DNA of 53,030 bases from Kiritimatiellia bacterium. Lineage in GTDB: Bacteria > Verrucomicrobiota > Kiritimatiellia > RFP12 > UBA1067. The notes under the pieces were generated by a model. That model saw only the letters and a list, made by a program, of their open reading frames with translations, did not search any database and was not told where the DNA came from. Location of the stretch: assembly GCA_028686345.1 (NCBI GenBank), contig JAQUCE010000025.1:1-53030 (forward strand), in the 5' to 3' direction. Within the stretch, counting starts at the first letter, position 1. Every line of letters begins with the position of its first letter. Positions 40,824-50,373 of this stretch are shown here, in pieces. Position numbers and translations under genes: made by a program.

Positions 40824-42317
40824 ATGCATATCAATCCAAACGTCAAAGCTTTCATGGAACATTTTCCGCATCAGGCCTTAACCTTCGATGACGTGACCCT
40901 GGTCACACGCTACGCTGATTTTCTGCCTGAAGAGACATCTTTAGTGACAAAACTGACTGACCGTATCACCCTGAACATACCGTTTGTCAGCGCTGCCATG
41001 GACACGGTCACCGAATCCGGGATGGCCACTGCCATGGCACTGCTCGGAGGCATTGGCGTTATTCACAAAAACCTGCCCCCTGAGATGCAGGCCCACCATG
41101 TGCGCCGCGTCAAGCATTACCTCAATGGTCTGATCATGCGGCCCGTAGTTTTCCGGGCCACTGACACCCTGGGGCACATCAAGCAATATCGGGATGAGCA
41201 CAAGCTCTCCTTCAGCGGCTTTCCCATTGTGGATGACAACGGACGGCTGACCGGCATTGTCACCTCCAGCGACATGCGCTTTGCCAACCGCTGCGCAACC
41301 AGTGTTCTTGAAGTGATGACCACGGATGTGATTACCGCGCCGCCCTCAACCACACTTGAGCAAGCCTACAAGGTGATGATCGAGAATAAGATCGGGAAGT
41401 TGCCGCTGGTTGACAACACCGGCAAGCTGGTTGGGCTCTACTCCTTCACCGATGTCAGGGAGCTGGTCGAGAATGAGCAGCCCCTCTACACCCGTGATAG
41501 CCGCTACCGCCTGCGCGTGGCGGCCGCTGTCAGCGCCGGCGACCATGAGCGCATGGAGCAACTAGCCGCGGAAGAGGTGGACGTGGTAGTGGTTGACAGC
41601 GCCCATGGACACTCCAAAGGCATTCTGGATATGATCACCTGGATCAACCAGCACTACCCTGACATTGATGTGATAGGCGGAAATGTCGCAACCGCCGAGG
41701 GGGCTTTGGCACTCCGTAAAGCCGGCGCCAATGCGGTAAAAGTCGGCATCGGCCCAGGGTCGATCTGCACCACGCGGGTGGTCTGCGGCGTGGGTATCCC
41801 GCAAATCACCGCTGTTTACAAGGCAGCCGACGCCCTGGAAGGGAGCATCCCGGTGATCGCCGATGGCGGCATCCGCCTCTCTGGGGATGTTCCCAAGGCG
41901 CTCGTGGCCGGGGCGGACACCGTGATGCTCGGCTCGATTCTGGCTGGAACCGCCGAAAGTCCGGGTGAAAAGATCATCCACGAAGGGCGCCAATATGTGA
42001 TCTACCGCGGGATGGGCAGCCTGGCAGCCATGAAAGAGGGCATAGGCAGTCGCCAACGTTACGGGCAGGATCATGTGGATGATGAAGATCTCACCCCCCA
42101 GGGTGTAGAGGGCATTGTGCCGTTTACCGGAACCGTTAAAAAGGTTATGACACAGTACTGCGGCGGCCTCAGGGCATCGCTCGGATACTGCGGGTCTAAA
42201 ACCATTGAGACGCTCAAAGCACAGGGAATTCTCTACCGGGTCAGCAATGCCGGCGTGCGTGAAGCCCATCCGCACGATGTGAAGATCATCAAAGAGGCGC
42301 CGAACTACCGCTCATAA
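40824..42317 (+). CDS. guaB: IMP dehydrogenase
   Basis: 497 residues, normal for GuaB. It oxidises IMP to XMP with NAD+, the rate-limiting step to GMP. The barrel start has [17 protein letters not shown] and [10 protein letters not shown]; two CBS domains (about 95-205) follow as [18 protein letters not shown] and [19 protein letters not shown]. The catalytic loop has the active Cys in [13 protein letters not shown], then [26 protein letters not shown] and [10 protein letters not shown]; the mobile flap is seen around [11 protein letters not shown]. It has its own promoter and a good ribosome-binding site. Confidence 0.98.
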   Translation: MHINPNVKAFMEHFPHQALTFDDVTLVTRYADFLPEETSLVTKLTDRITLNIPFVSAAMDTVTESGMATAMALLGGIGVIHKNLPPEMQAHHVRRVKHYLNGLIMRPVVFRATDTLGHIKQYRDEHKLSFSGFPIVDDNGRLTGIVTSSDMRFANRCATSVLEVMTTDVITAPPSTTLEQAYKVMIENKIGKLPLVDNTGKLVGLYSFTDVRELVENEQPLYTRDSRYRLRVAAAVSAGDHERMEQLAAEEVDVVVVDSAHGHSKGILDMITWINQHYPDIDVIGGNVATAEGALALRKAGANAVKVGIGPGSICTTRVVCGVGIPQITAVYKAADALEGSIPVIADGGIRLSGDVPKALVAGADTVMLGSILAGTAESPGEKIIHEGRQYVIYRGMGSLAAMKEGIGSRQRYGQDHVDDEDLTPQGVEGIVPFTGTVKKVMTQYCGGLRASLGYCGSKTIETLKAQGILYRVSNAGVREAHPHDVKIIKEAPNYRS

Positions 42318-42344
42318 CTACCGTCAATTAAAGCGAACGTCCCT

Positions 42345-42402
42345 GAGTGCCGACGAGCCTGGGAGTGCCGATGAGCCTGGGAGCGCCGACGTCCTCGTCG
42401 GC
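42345..42402. repeat. GAGTGCCGACGAGCCTGG repeats with hairpin
   Basis: Three units with an 18-bp period start at 42345, 42363 and 42381. The last forms GCCGAC-N6-GTCGGC. It is related to the nested palindrome at 19156-19222. It lies in the guaB-ferredoxin gap and could slow or end guaB transcription, but no U-tract follows. Confidence 0.6.
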
Positions 42403-42575
42403 ATCAATGAGTACAAAGCCGACGGTGATGCCTGTGCTGCTTTGTTTAATTTAACAGAGATTTCTGCGCTTGCAAAAAGAACGCGAAGTTGAGAGAATAG
42501 CAACCAATTAAGACAAAAATCAGGGTTAACAACCACAGCAATAAGTTGCTGTTAAACAAACTAGGAGATATATTA

Positions 42576-42743
42576 ATGGCGTATACAATTAATGACAACT
42601 GTGTATCATGCGGTCTCTGCAAGGACTCCTGCCCGGTCGATGCGATTAGCGAGGGAACTCCTTACTCTATCGATCCTGACACATGCATCGATTGCGGCGC
42701 GTGTGTAGGCGAATGCCCAAGCGAGGCCATTGAGCCAGCTTAA
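42576..42743 (+). CDS. 2[4Fe-4S] ferredoxin, clostridial type
   Basis: 55 residues from ATG 42576 with TAGGAG 9 bases upstream. Two CxxCxxCxxxCP clusters: CVSCGLCKDSCP and CIDCGACVGECP, each binding a [4Fe-4S] cluster, with the usual pseudo-two-fold symmetry. It is a low-potential electron carrier typical of anaerobes (pyruvate:ferredoxin oxidoreductase, hydrogenases), which supports an anaerobic lifestyle. It is monocistronic, closed by a clear terminator. Confidence 0.97.
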   Translation: MAYTINDNCVSCGLCKDSCPVDAISEGTPYSIDPDTCIDCGACVGECPSEAIEPA

Positions 42744-42757
42744 GCAACCGCGTCACC

Positions 42758-42786
42758 AAAAGCAGGCTTTATGCCTGCTTTTTTTT
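42758..42786 (+). terminator. Rho-independent terminator of the ferredoxin gene
   Basis: AAAAGCAGGC (42758-42767), loop TTTAT, GCCTGCTTTT (42773-42782), then a continuing run of T to 42786. This is a textbook intrinsic terminator 15 bp after the stop codon. Confidence 0.95.
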
Positions 42787-42830
42787 ATCCACCTACACCC
42801 TGGCGGCGTTCCGCTGGAGACACTCCTGCC

Positions 42831-44351
42831 ATGCGCTATGCTTTCATATCCGACGTTCATGCAAATCTCATTGCTTTGCAAAGCGTGCTGAATGATATTT
42901 CGCGCCTCAAAATTGATAAAATCATCTGCCTCGGGGATACCACTGGTTACGGGCCGCAACCAGCCGAGACCTTGGAGCTGATCTATCAAGTGGCTGAGGT
43001 ACACCTGCTGGGCAACCACGACGCTGCCGTCTGCGGCAAACTCAACCCAGTGATTTTCTCCGACTCCGCCCGCAAAGCTGTTCTCAAACACCGGGAGATG
43101 ATCTCCGCACAGGCCCTGCAGTGGCTTGAGACACTGCATCTGACCCTCAAGGCGCCGGATTTCCAGTGTGCGCACGGTGATTTCTCAAAGCCCGGTGCTT
43201 TCAATTATATTATCAGTGAAGCGGACACCCTACCCTCATGGAGCGCCACACATGAGCAATTGCTGTTTGTCGGTCACACGCACCTGGCTGCCATCCACGT
43301 GATTGGAGCAAGCGGGCTCCCCCACTATCTGCCGCCCTGTGATTTTATTCTGGAAAAAGGCAAGCGCTATATTATCAACCCCGGGACGGTCGGCTACCCG
43401 CGTGGCGGCACCTTTGAGTCAACCTACTGTATCTATGACTCCGCTGAAAAAAGCGTGGTCTTCCGCCACCTGCCATTTGATTACATTGCCTACAACCGCT
43501 CGCTCGCGGCGGCGGGCTTTGATGAAATCCCGTGGATCAATCAACGGGCCTCTGTGCTCTCGCTGCCAGAGGTGCGTAAGCGCCTCTCGTTTACAAAACC
43601 ACTGGCCGACGAAGATCATGTGATTGAATCACTGAAGAAAATCCAAAGCTCACAGAAAAAGCTCATCAAGAAATATCGCGTCCTGATCACCCTTGTGGTG
43701 CTCCTCTCAATTGTTGGAGCTCTCTACCTGACGCGTCGCATCACAGAAGCGCGGGCCGCCGCCGCTATATCCCTGACCGTACCCGAGGGCCAGATGCAAA
43801 TGATTAACGCCTATCCAATCAAGGCTAACGGGGTTAATTTTCTGCACGCGCTTCCATCAGCCTTGAGCTCTGGCGACCCTCTGCCAGGGTGGCGCTATGT
43901 TTTTGAAAACAAAAACCGGCAGCGCGTTACAGCGGGTGCAGGCATCGCGGGCAATCAGCTGATTGTCACGCACAGCGGACAACATAAATTTGTTTTTGAG
44001 TCGCCCTTGGTCAATCTGGCTGGCACTGCTCTTAATGCAGTGCGGATCAGAGGGCGAATCCGCAAGCTGGCAGGGTTTGAGGGCCACGTGTTCTATCAAT
44101 TGCACACCTATGTGCAAGACAAAGAGGGAGCACTGCACCGAGTCAAAGTCGACAGCTTTGAGGTGCGCGGCCACTCCAACGAAGGAGCTGACGTTGCCGC
44201 GATCTCCCGTAAAATCAAGCTCATCAAAGAGGCCTCTCACCTGCGACTCCGAGTTGAAGCTGATTTCACCGGCACCGTTGAACTGCGCCAGCCAGAGCTC
44301 GTGGAAGAGGACACCACCATTCCCGCCGCAGCGGGAGGCAATATTCCGTAA
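42831..44351 (+). CDS. Calcineurin-like phosphoesterase with membrane anchor and C-terminal beta domain
   Basis: 506 residues from ATG 42831 (MRYAFISDVH); an upstream frame to 42771 overlaps the ferredoxin terminator and is unlikely. 1-240 is a metallophosphoesterase of the YfcE/diadenosine-tetraphosphatase-like group with the metal ligands FISDVHAN, CLGDTTGYG, LLGNHDA, CAHGDFS and VGHTHLAA. A basic segment (KKLIKKYR) and a single transmembrane helix (about 285-303, VLITLVVLLSIVGALYL) follow, then about 190 residues that look like an extracytoplasmic jelly-roll (WRYVFENKNRQRV, HSGQHKFVFES, LRLRVEADFTGTVELRQPEL). With the positive-inside rule the enzyme faces the cytoplasm and the beta domain the outside, suggesting a sensing link. 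Substrate unknown. Confidence 0.85.
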   Translation: MRYAFISDVHANLIALQSVLNDISRLKIDKIICLGDTTGYGPQPAETLELIYQVAEVHLLGNHDAAVCGKLNPVIFSDSARKAVLKHREMISAQALQWLETLHLTLKAPDFQCAHGDFSKPGAFNYIISEADTLPSWSATHEQLLFVGHTHLAAIHVIGASGLPHYLPPCDFILEKGKRYIINPGTVGYPRGGTFESTYCIYDSAEKSVVFRHLPFDYIAYNRSLAAAGFDEIPWINQRASVLSLPEVRKRLSFTKPLADEDHVIESLKKIQSSQKKLIKKYRVLITLVVLLSIVGALYLTRRITEARAAAAISLTVPEGQMQMINAYPIKANGVNFLHALPSALSSGDPLPGWRYVFENKNRQRVTAGAGIAGNQLIVTHSGQHKFVFESPLVNLAGTALNAVRIRGRIRKLAGFEGHVFYQLHTYVQDKEGALHRVKVDSFEVRGHSNEGADVAAISRKIKLIKEASHLRLRVEADFTGTVELRQPELVEEDTTIPAAAGGNIP

Positions 44352-44387
44352 AAGTGATAATGAACTCCACTAACAAGGTGAACACTT

Positions 44388-45251
44388 ATGATCTCGCATA
44401 TCTCAAATGAAGTCTGGGCCTTTGATTGCGAATGGGTGCCGGATCTGAGCGCCGGACGCTTGATTTATCAACTCCCGGATGACCTGCCGGACAGCGAAGT
44501 GCTGAAGGTGATGTGGCTGGAGGGCGGCGCGACCGAGGAGAACCCCAGGCCTTTTCTCAAGACCGCGCTCTGCCGGGTGGTCTCGATTGCCACACTCATC
44601 CGCCGTAAGAACGCCAACGGGACTGTCCAGCTCTATCTGCAGGCGCTGCCTGAGAACCCTGCTGACAGCAGGCAAGATGAGCCCTATATTCTGCGGCGTT
44701 TCCTGCGCGAGGGACTTGCCGGCAGAGAGCCGCAGCTGGTGGGCTACAACTCCCACAACGCGGATATGCGCATCCTCACCCAACGGGCGATTATTCACGG
44801 ACTGGAACTGCTCGCCTTGAGCCAGCGCCTGAGTGCCAAGCCATGGGAGAGCCAGGATGTGGATCTGATGACCATCTTCTGCGGCTATGGCAAAGGGTAC
44901 AGCGCCTCATTAAATGAGGCCGCCACACTCTCCGGTATCCCCGGCAAACTGGAGACCTGCGGCGATGATGTCTGCGGGCTTTTCTACAGCGGAAAACTGG
45001 CTGAGATCATTCAGTACAACTGCTTTGATGCGCTTACAACCTATCTGCTGTGGCTGCGCATGGCGCACTTTTCGGCTAAATTCTCAGCAGAGGAGTACCT
45101 GCAGGAGCAGATCCGGGTTAAAAATATGCTCGAAGCCATGGTGCAGAGGCCAGAGCACAGCTACCTGCAAACCTACCTGGATGCCTGGAAGCGACTCAAA
45201 ACACAGACCAATCAGGGGGATGACGGGGTGTTTCAGGCTCCACTTCAATGA
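44388..45251 (+). CDS. Predicted 3'-5' exonuclease, PolB-exonuclease-like (DNA_pol_B_exo2 type)
   Basis: 287 residues with the DEDD exonuclease layout: VWAFDCEWVPD (Asp and Glu of ExoI), VGYNSHNADMRIL (ExoII Asp) and YNCFDALTTYLLWLR (ExoIII). Exonucleases of this family resemble the proofreading domain of family B polymerases but stand alone; they are thought to trim DNA or RNA 3' ends. It starts 37 bp after the phosphoesterase stop, with AAGGTG as a weak ribosome-binding site, so the two may be co-transcribed. Confidence 0.88.
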   Translation: MISHISNEVWAFDCEWVPDLSAGRLIYQLPDDLPDSEVLKVMWLEGGATEENPRPFLKTALCRVVSIATLIRRKNANGTVQLYLQALPENPADSRQDEPYILRRFLREGLAGREPQLVGYNSHNADMRILTQRAIIHGLELLALSQRLSAKPWESQDVDLMTIFCGYGKGYSASLNEAATLSGIPGKLETCGDDVCGLFYSGKLAEIIQYNCFDALTTYLLWLRMAHFSAKFSAEEYLQEQIRVKNMLEAMVQRPEHSYLQTYLDAWKRLKTQTNQGDDGVFQAPLQ

Positions 45252-45670
45252 ACAGCAGCTCAGTGGTCAGAGAGTGAGCTAAATCAGTGCCTGTCCCTAA
45301 CCCAAGTTTATTATTTAGGCCCTTACCACAGGGCAAGATAAACATGTTGTCGGTGGGCCCATCCTCATCTTAGTCCTAACCTCAATCCTTATCTCTTTCG
45401 CAAGCCGCAGGCAGCCGTTGTTTGATTAGGATTGTTCGTGTTACCGGCCCGACGGGCCGGATTCACCATAGCCCGGGACAACGTAGCGGGTTCATTCCGA
45501 TCCGACAAAGTAAATATGAGCAGCGCGCAGCTGCGCTGCAAAAAAACGGCGACAAAATACAACTAAGTGGCTAGATTGCAGACAAACGCGAAGTATTGTT
45601 GACTAATCACGGTTTTAATGAAACAATTCATCTGTTATTGAATTTCAAGTTCACAATCAGGAGATTAAGC
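45252..45670. repeat. Gap with two dispersed repeats
   Basis: No gene is seen. 45318-45395 is the inverted copy of the 8638-8727 element. 45408-45484 is a 77-bp copy of 19285-19361, differing at about three positions (GTTGTTTGATTAGGATTG core). At about 45281-45300, ATCAGTGCCTGTCCC is the reverse complement of 565-582. The Gfo/Idh promoter should lie after 45550; TTGACT at 45599-45604 with AACAAT 17 bp later is a weak candidate. Confidence 0.65.
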
Positions 45671-46951
45671 ATGAACAGCACCCGTAGAAAATTTCTAGGC
45701 ACAACCGCGATAGGCACTCTGGGCCTCGCCGGAGGCGGCGCGCTCGCACAAACCGATAAGAAAACAATCAGGATTGGCGTTATTGGGGTTGGCTGGTATG
45801 GAATGGTTGATGCCAAAGCCGCGCTTAAAGCTGGCGGAGCGGAGATTACGGCCATCTGTGATGTGGACAGTGTGCACCTCAAAACAAGTGCTGATGAACT
45901 CGAAAAACTCCAAGGCACGCGCCCTCAGGAATTTAAACTCTACGAAGAGATGCTCTCAGCCGGTGGCATAGATGCGATCATCATCGGGACACCTCCGCAG
46001 TGGCACGCCCTCCAGCTAATGGCATCTCTGAAAAACGGCTATGATGTTTACTGTGAAAAACCGCTGGCCTACGACATCCGCGAAGGGCGCGCCATGGTAG
46101 ATGCCGTCAAAGCCTCCGACCGCATTGTCCAGATCGGATTCCAGCGCCGTCAAAGCCCTGTCTTTGCTCAGGTTAAAGAGGCTATTGATGCTGGCAGGAT
46201 CGGCCGAGTCATCCAAGCCGAGGCGCAGATCCATTACCAAGCTGGAACCAGCGATCCAACCCCGGTTGATCCGCCCGCCTGCCTGGATTGGGAGCTGTGG
46301 TGCGGGCCTGGCCCCAAAATCCCCTACAGCGTTCAGGTCGGACACAAAAGCTGGCGGCTTGAACAAACTTCAGGCCACGGGCACCTCGTTGACTGGGGCA
46401 TCCACAACATTGATGCCACCCGTCTGATGCTTGATCTTGGCATGCCAAAACAGATCACCGCCGCCGGAGGTATTTACCAGTACAAAGGCATCATTACAAC
46501 CCCCGACACCTTGACTGTAAACTTTGAATTTGACCGCTGCCCTGTGATCTGGCGACACCGCATCTGGGGGGCCGCCGAGTACACACCGGAGACCAAAAAC
46601 GGTATCTTCATCTACGGAACCAAAGGGACGATCTTCGCATCCGACAACCGCTGGGAAATCATATTGTCAGCCAAAGGAGAGAGTCGCGAGGAAGTCAAAT
46701 TAAAATCCGATATGGGCACTGACCATGTTGCCGACTTCCTTGAGTGCGTCCGCACCCGCAAGCAGCCCAGCTGCCCGATCCAGCAGGGATTCAACAGCAC
46801 CGCGACTGTTCAGCTTGCCATGATCGCCTACGAAACCGCCTCGGTGGTCAACTGGAACTCCCAAACTGAGCAGATCACCGACAACCCCGAAGCTGCGGCT
46901 CTGCTAAAACGTGACTATCGCAAACCCTGGCAGCACCCCTGCCAAGGATAA
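45671..46951 (+). CDS. Gfo/Idh/MocA-family oxidoreductase, Tat-exported (second copy)
   Basis: 426 residues from ATG 45671, with AGGAG 8 bases upstream; a longer frame to 45596 has no such site. The signal is twin-arginine: STRRKFLGTTAIG, cleaved near GALAQT. Rossmann site VIGVGWYGM, then IIIGTPPQWH, the catalytic-lysine motif CEKPLAYD and VDWGIHNIDATRLM with the active histidine. It is only distantly like the copy at 21860, so the two probably act on different sugars. It stands alone, convergent with the glycosyltransferase operon, and I do not see the 21-bp-period operator in front of it. Confidence 0.92.
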   Translation: MNSTRRKFLGTTAIGTLGLAGGGALAQTDKKTIRIGVIGVGWYGMVDAKAALKAGGAEITAICDVDSVHLKTSADELEKLQGTRPQEFKLYEEMLSAGGIDAIIIGTPPQWHALQLMASLKNGYDVYCEKPLAYDIREGRAMVDAVKASDRIVQIGFQRRQSPVFAQVKEAIDAGRIGRVIQAEAQIHYQAGTSDPTPVDPPACLDWELWCGPGPKIPYSVQVGHKSWRLEQTSGHGHLVDWGIHNIDATRLMLDLGMPKQITAAGGIYQYKGIITTPDTLTVNFEFDRCPVIWRHRIWGAAEYTPETKNGIFIYGTKGTIFASDNRWEIILSAKGESREEVKLKSDMGTDHVADFLECVRTRKQPSCPIQQGFNSTATVQLAMIAYETASVVNWNSQTEQITDNPEAAALLKRDYRKPWQHPCQG

Positions 46952-46984
46952 TTTAGTGGAGTCAAAGTAAGCGCTTCCACGCTC

Positions 46985-48490
46985 TCACTCAACCGTATCG
47001 GCGGCTTCCTGCGCGGCTTTCAGCTCGCGCCAGGTAGGCGCGGAGACAAATTGAAAGAGGTGCCACTCGCCAAAGGCTCCAGCAAAGAGCAGTCGTTCGC
47101 AGCCATACTGATAGATACCGGGATAGGCGGAAAAAATATCCTCCATGGCTGTGACCCCCTCTGGTTTGGCGACCAAGACATAGAGATCCTGCCCAAAATA
47201 TTCCTGACGCAGGATATTGACCCGAAAATGCAGATTAGGCACCAGCAGATCTCCCTCATAATCCTGCAGCAGCGAGAGTCCTGTGTAACCGGGAACAAAC
47301 ACGCGCCCGTATTTTGTCCGGGCACGCACATAATTTTCCACTTCGCCGCGCAAGGTGTGGCGCTCATCAGCGCTGGGCAGGTTTGCGGAGTATGGGGTGA
47401 AAGCAGAGCCCAGCCAGATCGCCAGTGCAACAAAGGCCGCACTGCCGGCAACCACCAGCACTCGGCTGTTGAAAAAGCGCCCACAGAAAATCATGACAAT
47501 CAACAAGAGCGAGAGCAGCAGTTCAGAGGCGCCCCACGCCAAGCCAACGTAAGAGAGCCCATAAATATATCCAGCTGCGGCAACCACAATCAGTAGAGCA
47601 AAGAGCCTGTTACCCCAAGCAGTGGCAACGCGATCCTCCTGTCCACGGAAAAAGAGCGCTCCGAGTGTCAGATATCCGAGCAGCAGGGTGCCCGGTGCAA
47701 GCACCACAGCCAGCAGCGGAAAGCCGCTCTCGCGCCCGTAGGTGATCAGCGAGCGCAGAAAGAAAACCGGATCACCCATAATCAGCCAGTTCAACATAAT
47801 CCATGTGCCGCAGATATAGATCACAGGCAACCAGCCGATCAGCGCCGCAGAACTGGTGCGCCCCAGGGGCTCCCCCGGACGATGCCAAAACCAGATCAGA
47901 GGCAGCGCCAGGGCCAGCCAGACGCCGAGGGCGAAGAAGTGAAAGCCGCTGATCGAGATCATCGCCACACCAATGCCGGTCATCACAACATCGCGCAGGC
48001 GCATCTGCGCTGACCAATCCAGCAGGCTTCCGAAAGCAATCGCGAAAAAAGCCGCTGGCAGCACTGTGTTCACATTGAGCAATTCAGCGGGTATAACGGT
48101 CAGTGCCAACACGCTGATGCCCACCTGCGCCGCCAGGATGTGGGTAAAGGCGTGCGCGCTGCTTTTAAGCGCCTCCCGCACACTCCACAGCACTAGAAAA
48201 AACGACAGAAAAAACGCCACTCCGCCTGCGATACGGAGTGAAAACATCCAGGCCAGCGGCAGATAAAAAAGGGTGGACAATGGCCCGAACCAACAGGAGC
48301 CGGCCAAAGCCTGGCGGCCTTGAGTGGTTCCCTGCACCAGCTCCTTGCATATGCCGGCCAGCCGGCCAGCCGGCTCCCACCCCTCATATGTCATTGTTGC
48401 CACGCCCAGCACCACCAGAGCGAGCACTGCTGGCACCACCCCTCCGGTTATCAACCGGAGCCATTTATACTCTTTACGACAATCACTCAT
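46985..48490 (-). CDS. Polytopic membrane protein, GT39-like
   Basis: 501 residues with about 11-12 transmembrane helices in the first 370 (for example VVPAVLALVVLGVATM, FLSFFLVLWSV, LLIVVAAAGYIYGLSYVGLAWG) and a soluble C-terminal 130 residues (RTKYGRVFVPGYTGLSLLQ, YPGIYQYGCERLLFAGAFGEWHLFQF). The architecture fits GT-C/GT39-type polyprenyl-phosphate-sugar glycosyltransferases, but I see no clear catalytic Asp-Glu loop, so the enzymatic assignment is tentative. Its start overlaps the GT2 stop by four bases (48487-48490), so the pair is translationally coupled and probably acts on the same envelope or secreted glycan. Confidence 0.75.
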   Translation of the reverse strand: MSDCRKEYKWLRLITGGVVPAVLALVVLGVATMTYEGWEPAGRLAGICKELVQGTTQGRQALAGSCWFGPLSTLFYLPLAWMFSLRIAGGVAFFLSFFLVLWSVREALKSSAHAFTHILAAQVGISVLALTVIPAELLNVNTVLPAAFFAIAFGSLLDWSAQMRLRDVVMTGIGVAMISISGFHFFALGVWLALALPLIWFWHRPGEPLGRTSSAALIGWLPVIYICGTWIMLNWLIMGDPVFFLRSLITYGRESGFPLLAVVLAPGTLLLGYLTLGALFFRGQEDRVATAWGNRLFALLIVVAAAGYIYGLSYVGLAWGASELLLSLLLIVMIFCGRFFNSRVLVVAGSAAFVALAIWLGSAFTPYSANLPSADERHTLRGEVENYVRARTKYGRVFVPGYTGLSLLQDYEGDLLVPNLHFRVNILRQEYFGQDLYVLVAKPEGVTAMEDIFSAYPGIYQYGCERLLFAGAFGEWHLFQFVSAPTWRELKAAQEAADTVE

Positions 48491-49941
48491 AACTCTTCAC
48501 TCTTCACTTGCGATAGCCCGTGCTGGGTTTTTTCCCATACAAAGGGATCATGGAAAAACTGGAAAAAGGCACGCCAGCCGCTGACACTCATGAACACCCA
48601 GTAGATAGGGGTGAGCAATGAATACCAGAGCAGACTGTCACGCTTGCGTTTGTAGCAGCCCAGTAGGGTAACATAGACAAACACAAAATTTCCGACAAAG
48701 AGACAGAATGCGCCAGCGGCAAAGATCGGCCCGGGAAACAACATTGCCACGCCGACCGGCTTGAAGATAAACCAGATCAGCGCCATAATCCAGAAAACCG
48801 GGTTGACCAGCACTGAAAAGGTGACACCGCCGATCAACAGTTGATAGTGGATATAGTTGACCAAGCCGATCTCCTTCAGCAGTTGCAGAGGGTGGCGCAT
48901 ATGTACAAACCAGGTCTGGATATAACCCTTCTGCCAGCGGGTGCGCTGCTTAATCCAGGAAGGCAGGTGGCTACAGGCCTCCTCCCAGGTGGTGGTGGTC
49001 AGCATCCGCGTAGCGTAACCGGCGCGTACCAATCGCACTCCCAGATCGCAGTCTTCGGTCACATTGTATGCATCCCACCCCATCAGCTCCTGCAGCACCT
49101 TGGTTTTAAAGTGGTTCGAGGTGCCGCCCAGCGGAATCAACGCCCCTAAGGCCGAGAGGCCAGGGAGCTGGAGATCATACCAGGTGGAGTACTCCGCTGT
49201 GAACCAGCGGGTCAGAATATTCTGATAAGGGTTGTAGTAATTCAACCGCGATTGGACGCAGGCCACGGTTTTATCTGAATGCTCAAATGCCATCACCGCC
49301 TTCTTGAACTGATCACTCTCAGGAATATCATCAGCATCATAAATCACGAGATACTGACCTTTCGCCAGATAGAGCCCGATGTTACAGGCCTTGGGCTTGG
49401 TGCGCGGAAATGACTCCGGGATCACCGTAATCCTAAAACCCTGTGGCATATCCATTGCCAGGGCGGCCGGCAGCGTCAGGTCATCATCCTCCTCCAGCAG
49501 AAACTGAATATCCTTTTTGTCGGCAGGGTAATCCATCTCAGTCATGGCCTTAACCATCTGCTGCAAAACCTCCGGCTCCTTGTACATTGGTATCAAAACC
49601 GAGTAGACAGGCCAATCGCGCGGCTCCTCGGCAGCCATCTCTTCAGGGGTGTAGTTGATGGAGGCTCCAGGCGAAATGGATGAGCGAATCACCACAAACT
49701 TGTAGAGCGTCAGGATCATATAAAAGATGGTGCAGAGCGCGATCAGAATCTGCGCGGTTTTCAACGGCGCAAACACTGCCGCTGCCAACAACAGCACAAA
49801 CATGGCTAGCACCGCACGCTTCTGCACCGTTGTGATCGGCACCGAGGCACTCCACTCCGGGTGCTTCCTGGACAACTCCAATGGATCAATAGATGCGATT
49901 GTCCTACGCATCTCCTCCCCCTGGTCAAATTTAGCGTACAT
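48487..49941 (-). CDS. Processive family-2 glycosyltransferase (cellulose-synthase-like)
   Basis: 484 residues. Two transmembrane helices near 40-85, then a GT-A domain with VYSVLIPMYKEPEVL, an LLEEDDD segment, YLVIYDADDIPE (DxD for UDP and metal), NVTEDCDLGVRL (TED catalytic base) and the processivity motif IKQRTRWQKG (Q..RW). Three further helices follow (VTFSVLVNPVFWIMALIWF and others). The motif set defines membrane synthases that extrude polysaccharide, such as cellulose, mannan or exopolysaccharide synthases. No PilZ domain is seen. I use ATG 49941 with GGAG upstream; the second Met at residue 11 has its ribosome-binding site too close. First gene of a two-gene operon. Confidence 0.92.
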   Translation of the reverse strand: MYAKFDQGEEMRRTIASIDPLELSRKHPEWSASVPITTVQKRAVLAMFVLLLAAAVFAPLKTAQILIALCTIFYMILTLYKFVVIRSSISPGASINYTPEEMAAEEPRDWPVYSVLIPMYKEPEVLQQMVKAMTEMDYPADKKDIQFLLEEDDDLTLPAALAMDMPQGFRITVIPESFPRTKPKACNIGLYLAKGQYLVIYDADDIPESDQFKKAVMAFEHSDKTVACVQSRLNYYNPYQNILTRWFTAEYSTWYDLQLPGLSALGALIPLGGTSNHFKTKVLQELMGWDAYNVTEDCDLGVRLVRAGYATRMLTTTTWEEACSHLPSWIKQRTRWQKGYIQTWFVHMRHPLQLLKEIGLVNYIHYQLLIGGVTFSVLVNPVFWIMALIWFIFKPVGVAMLFPGPIFAAGAFCLFVGNFVFVYVTLLGCYKRKRDSLLWYSLLTPIYWVFMSVSGWRAFFQFFHDPFVWEKTQHGLSQVKSEEL

Positions 49942-50029
49942 TCAACACAATCTCCAATTTCTTAATTTGGTTACTAATATATCAAAGTTCGGAGGGCAGG
50001 ACAAACAGATAAATTGAAGGGTGGCAGAC

Positions 50030-50061
50030 AGTCGCTTAGGCGACGAGAAAAAACAATTAAT
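50030..50061 (-). repeat. Module C repeat, inverted copy
   Basis: AGTCGCTTAGGCGAC then GAGAAAAAACAATTAAT is the reverse complement of the end of module C (5713-5767). The RHS-like coding sequence starts exactly at its edge, so the element marks the point where the 5' part of the RHS gene was lost. Confidence 0.75.
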
Positions 50062-50249
50062 AATGATGCGGGGCAAATTATCCAGACCATCAGCCATGAT
50101 GGCTCGTCAACGGTCTTTGATTACAATGAGCTTGGAGAAAGGGCCGCGACAATTAGTGTAGCAGCTGGCCAAACGCTTGACTTTGATCCGCTGAGTTTTA
50201 CACTGGCGAATATTGTTTTATTGGATAAATATGTAATAAATTTAACCAG
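50062..50249 (+). pseudogene. RHS/YD-repeat protein remnant, 5' fragment
   Basis: Open frame reading NDAGQIIQTISHDGSSTVFD then YNELGERAATISVAAGQTLD: YD-repeat-like sequence typical of RHS wall-associated proteins. It has no start or signal peptide; it begins at the repeat at 50030-50061 and stops making sense at the group II intron 3' end. It continues in the fragment at 51784. The whole is a disrupted gene. Confidence 0.75.
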
Positions 50250-50259
50250 TAGAGTAGCA

Positions 50260-50321
50260 CTCGGGAGTTTAATCCCGAGGCCCTCATCGAACCGTAGATA
50301 GAGATTTCCACTATACGGCTC
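50260..50321 (-). ncRNA. Group II intron domains V and VI
   Basis: Domain V (50321-50289, minus strand): GAGCCGTA pairs with TACGGTTC around TAGTGGAAATCTCTATC; the AGC catalytic triad is present. Domain VI (50279-50260): CTCGGGA-TTAAA-CTCCCGAG, offering an A near the base of the loop as branch-point candidate. These are the diagnostic 3' domains of a group II intron. Confidence 0.85.
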
Positions 50322-50373
50322 TCCCGTTATCCTCGTAGTAAGGCATGCACAGGGAAGCCCTATTTTGCTTTTA

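Noticed and set aside
42771..42830. Upstream start for the phosphoesterase
   Set aside because: The extra 20 codons would begin inside the ferredoxin terminator and have no family similarity; MRYAFISDVH at 42831 is the normal N-terminus.
50014..50301. 95-codon open frame as an independent gene
   Set aside because: The first part is an inverted repeat element and the last part is intron domain VI; only the middle is RHS-like, so it is a gene fragment.
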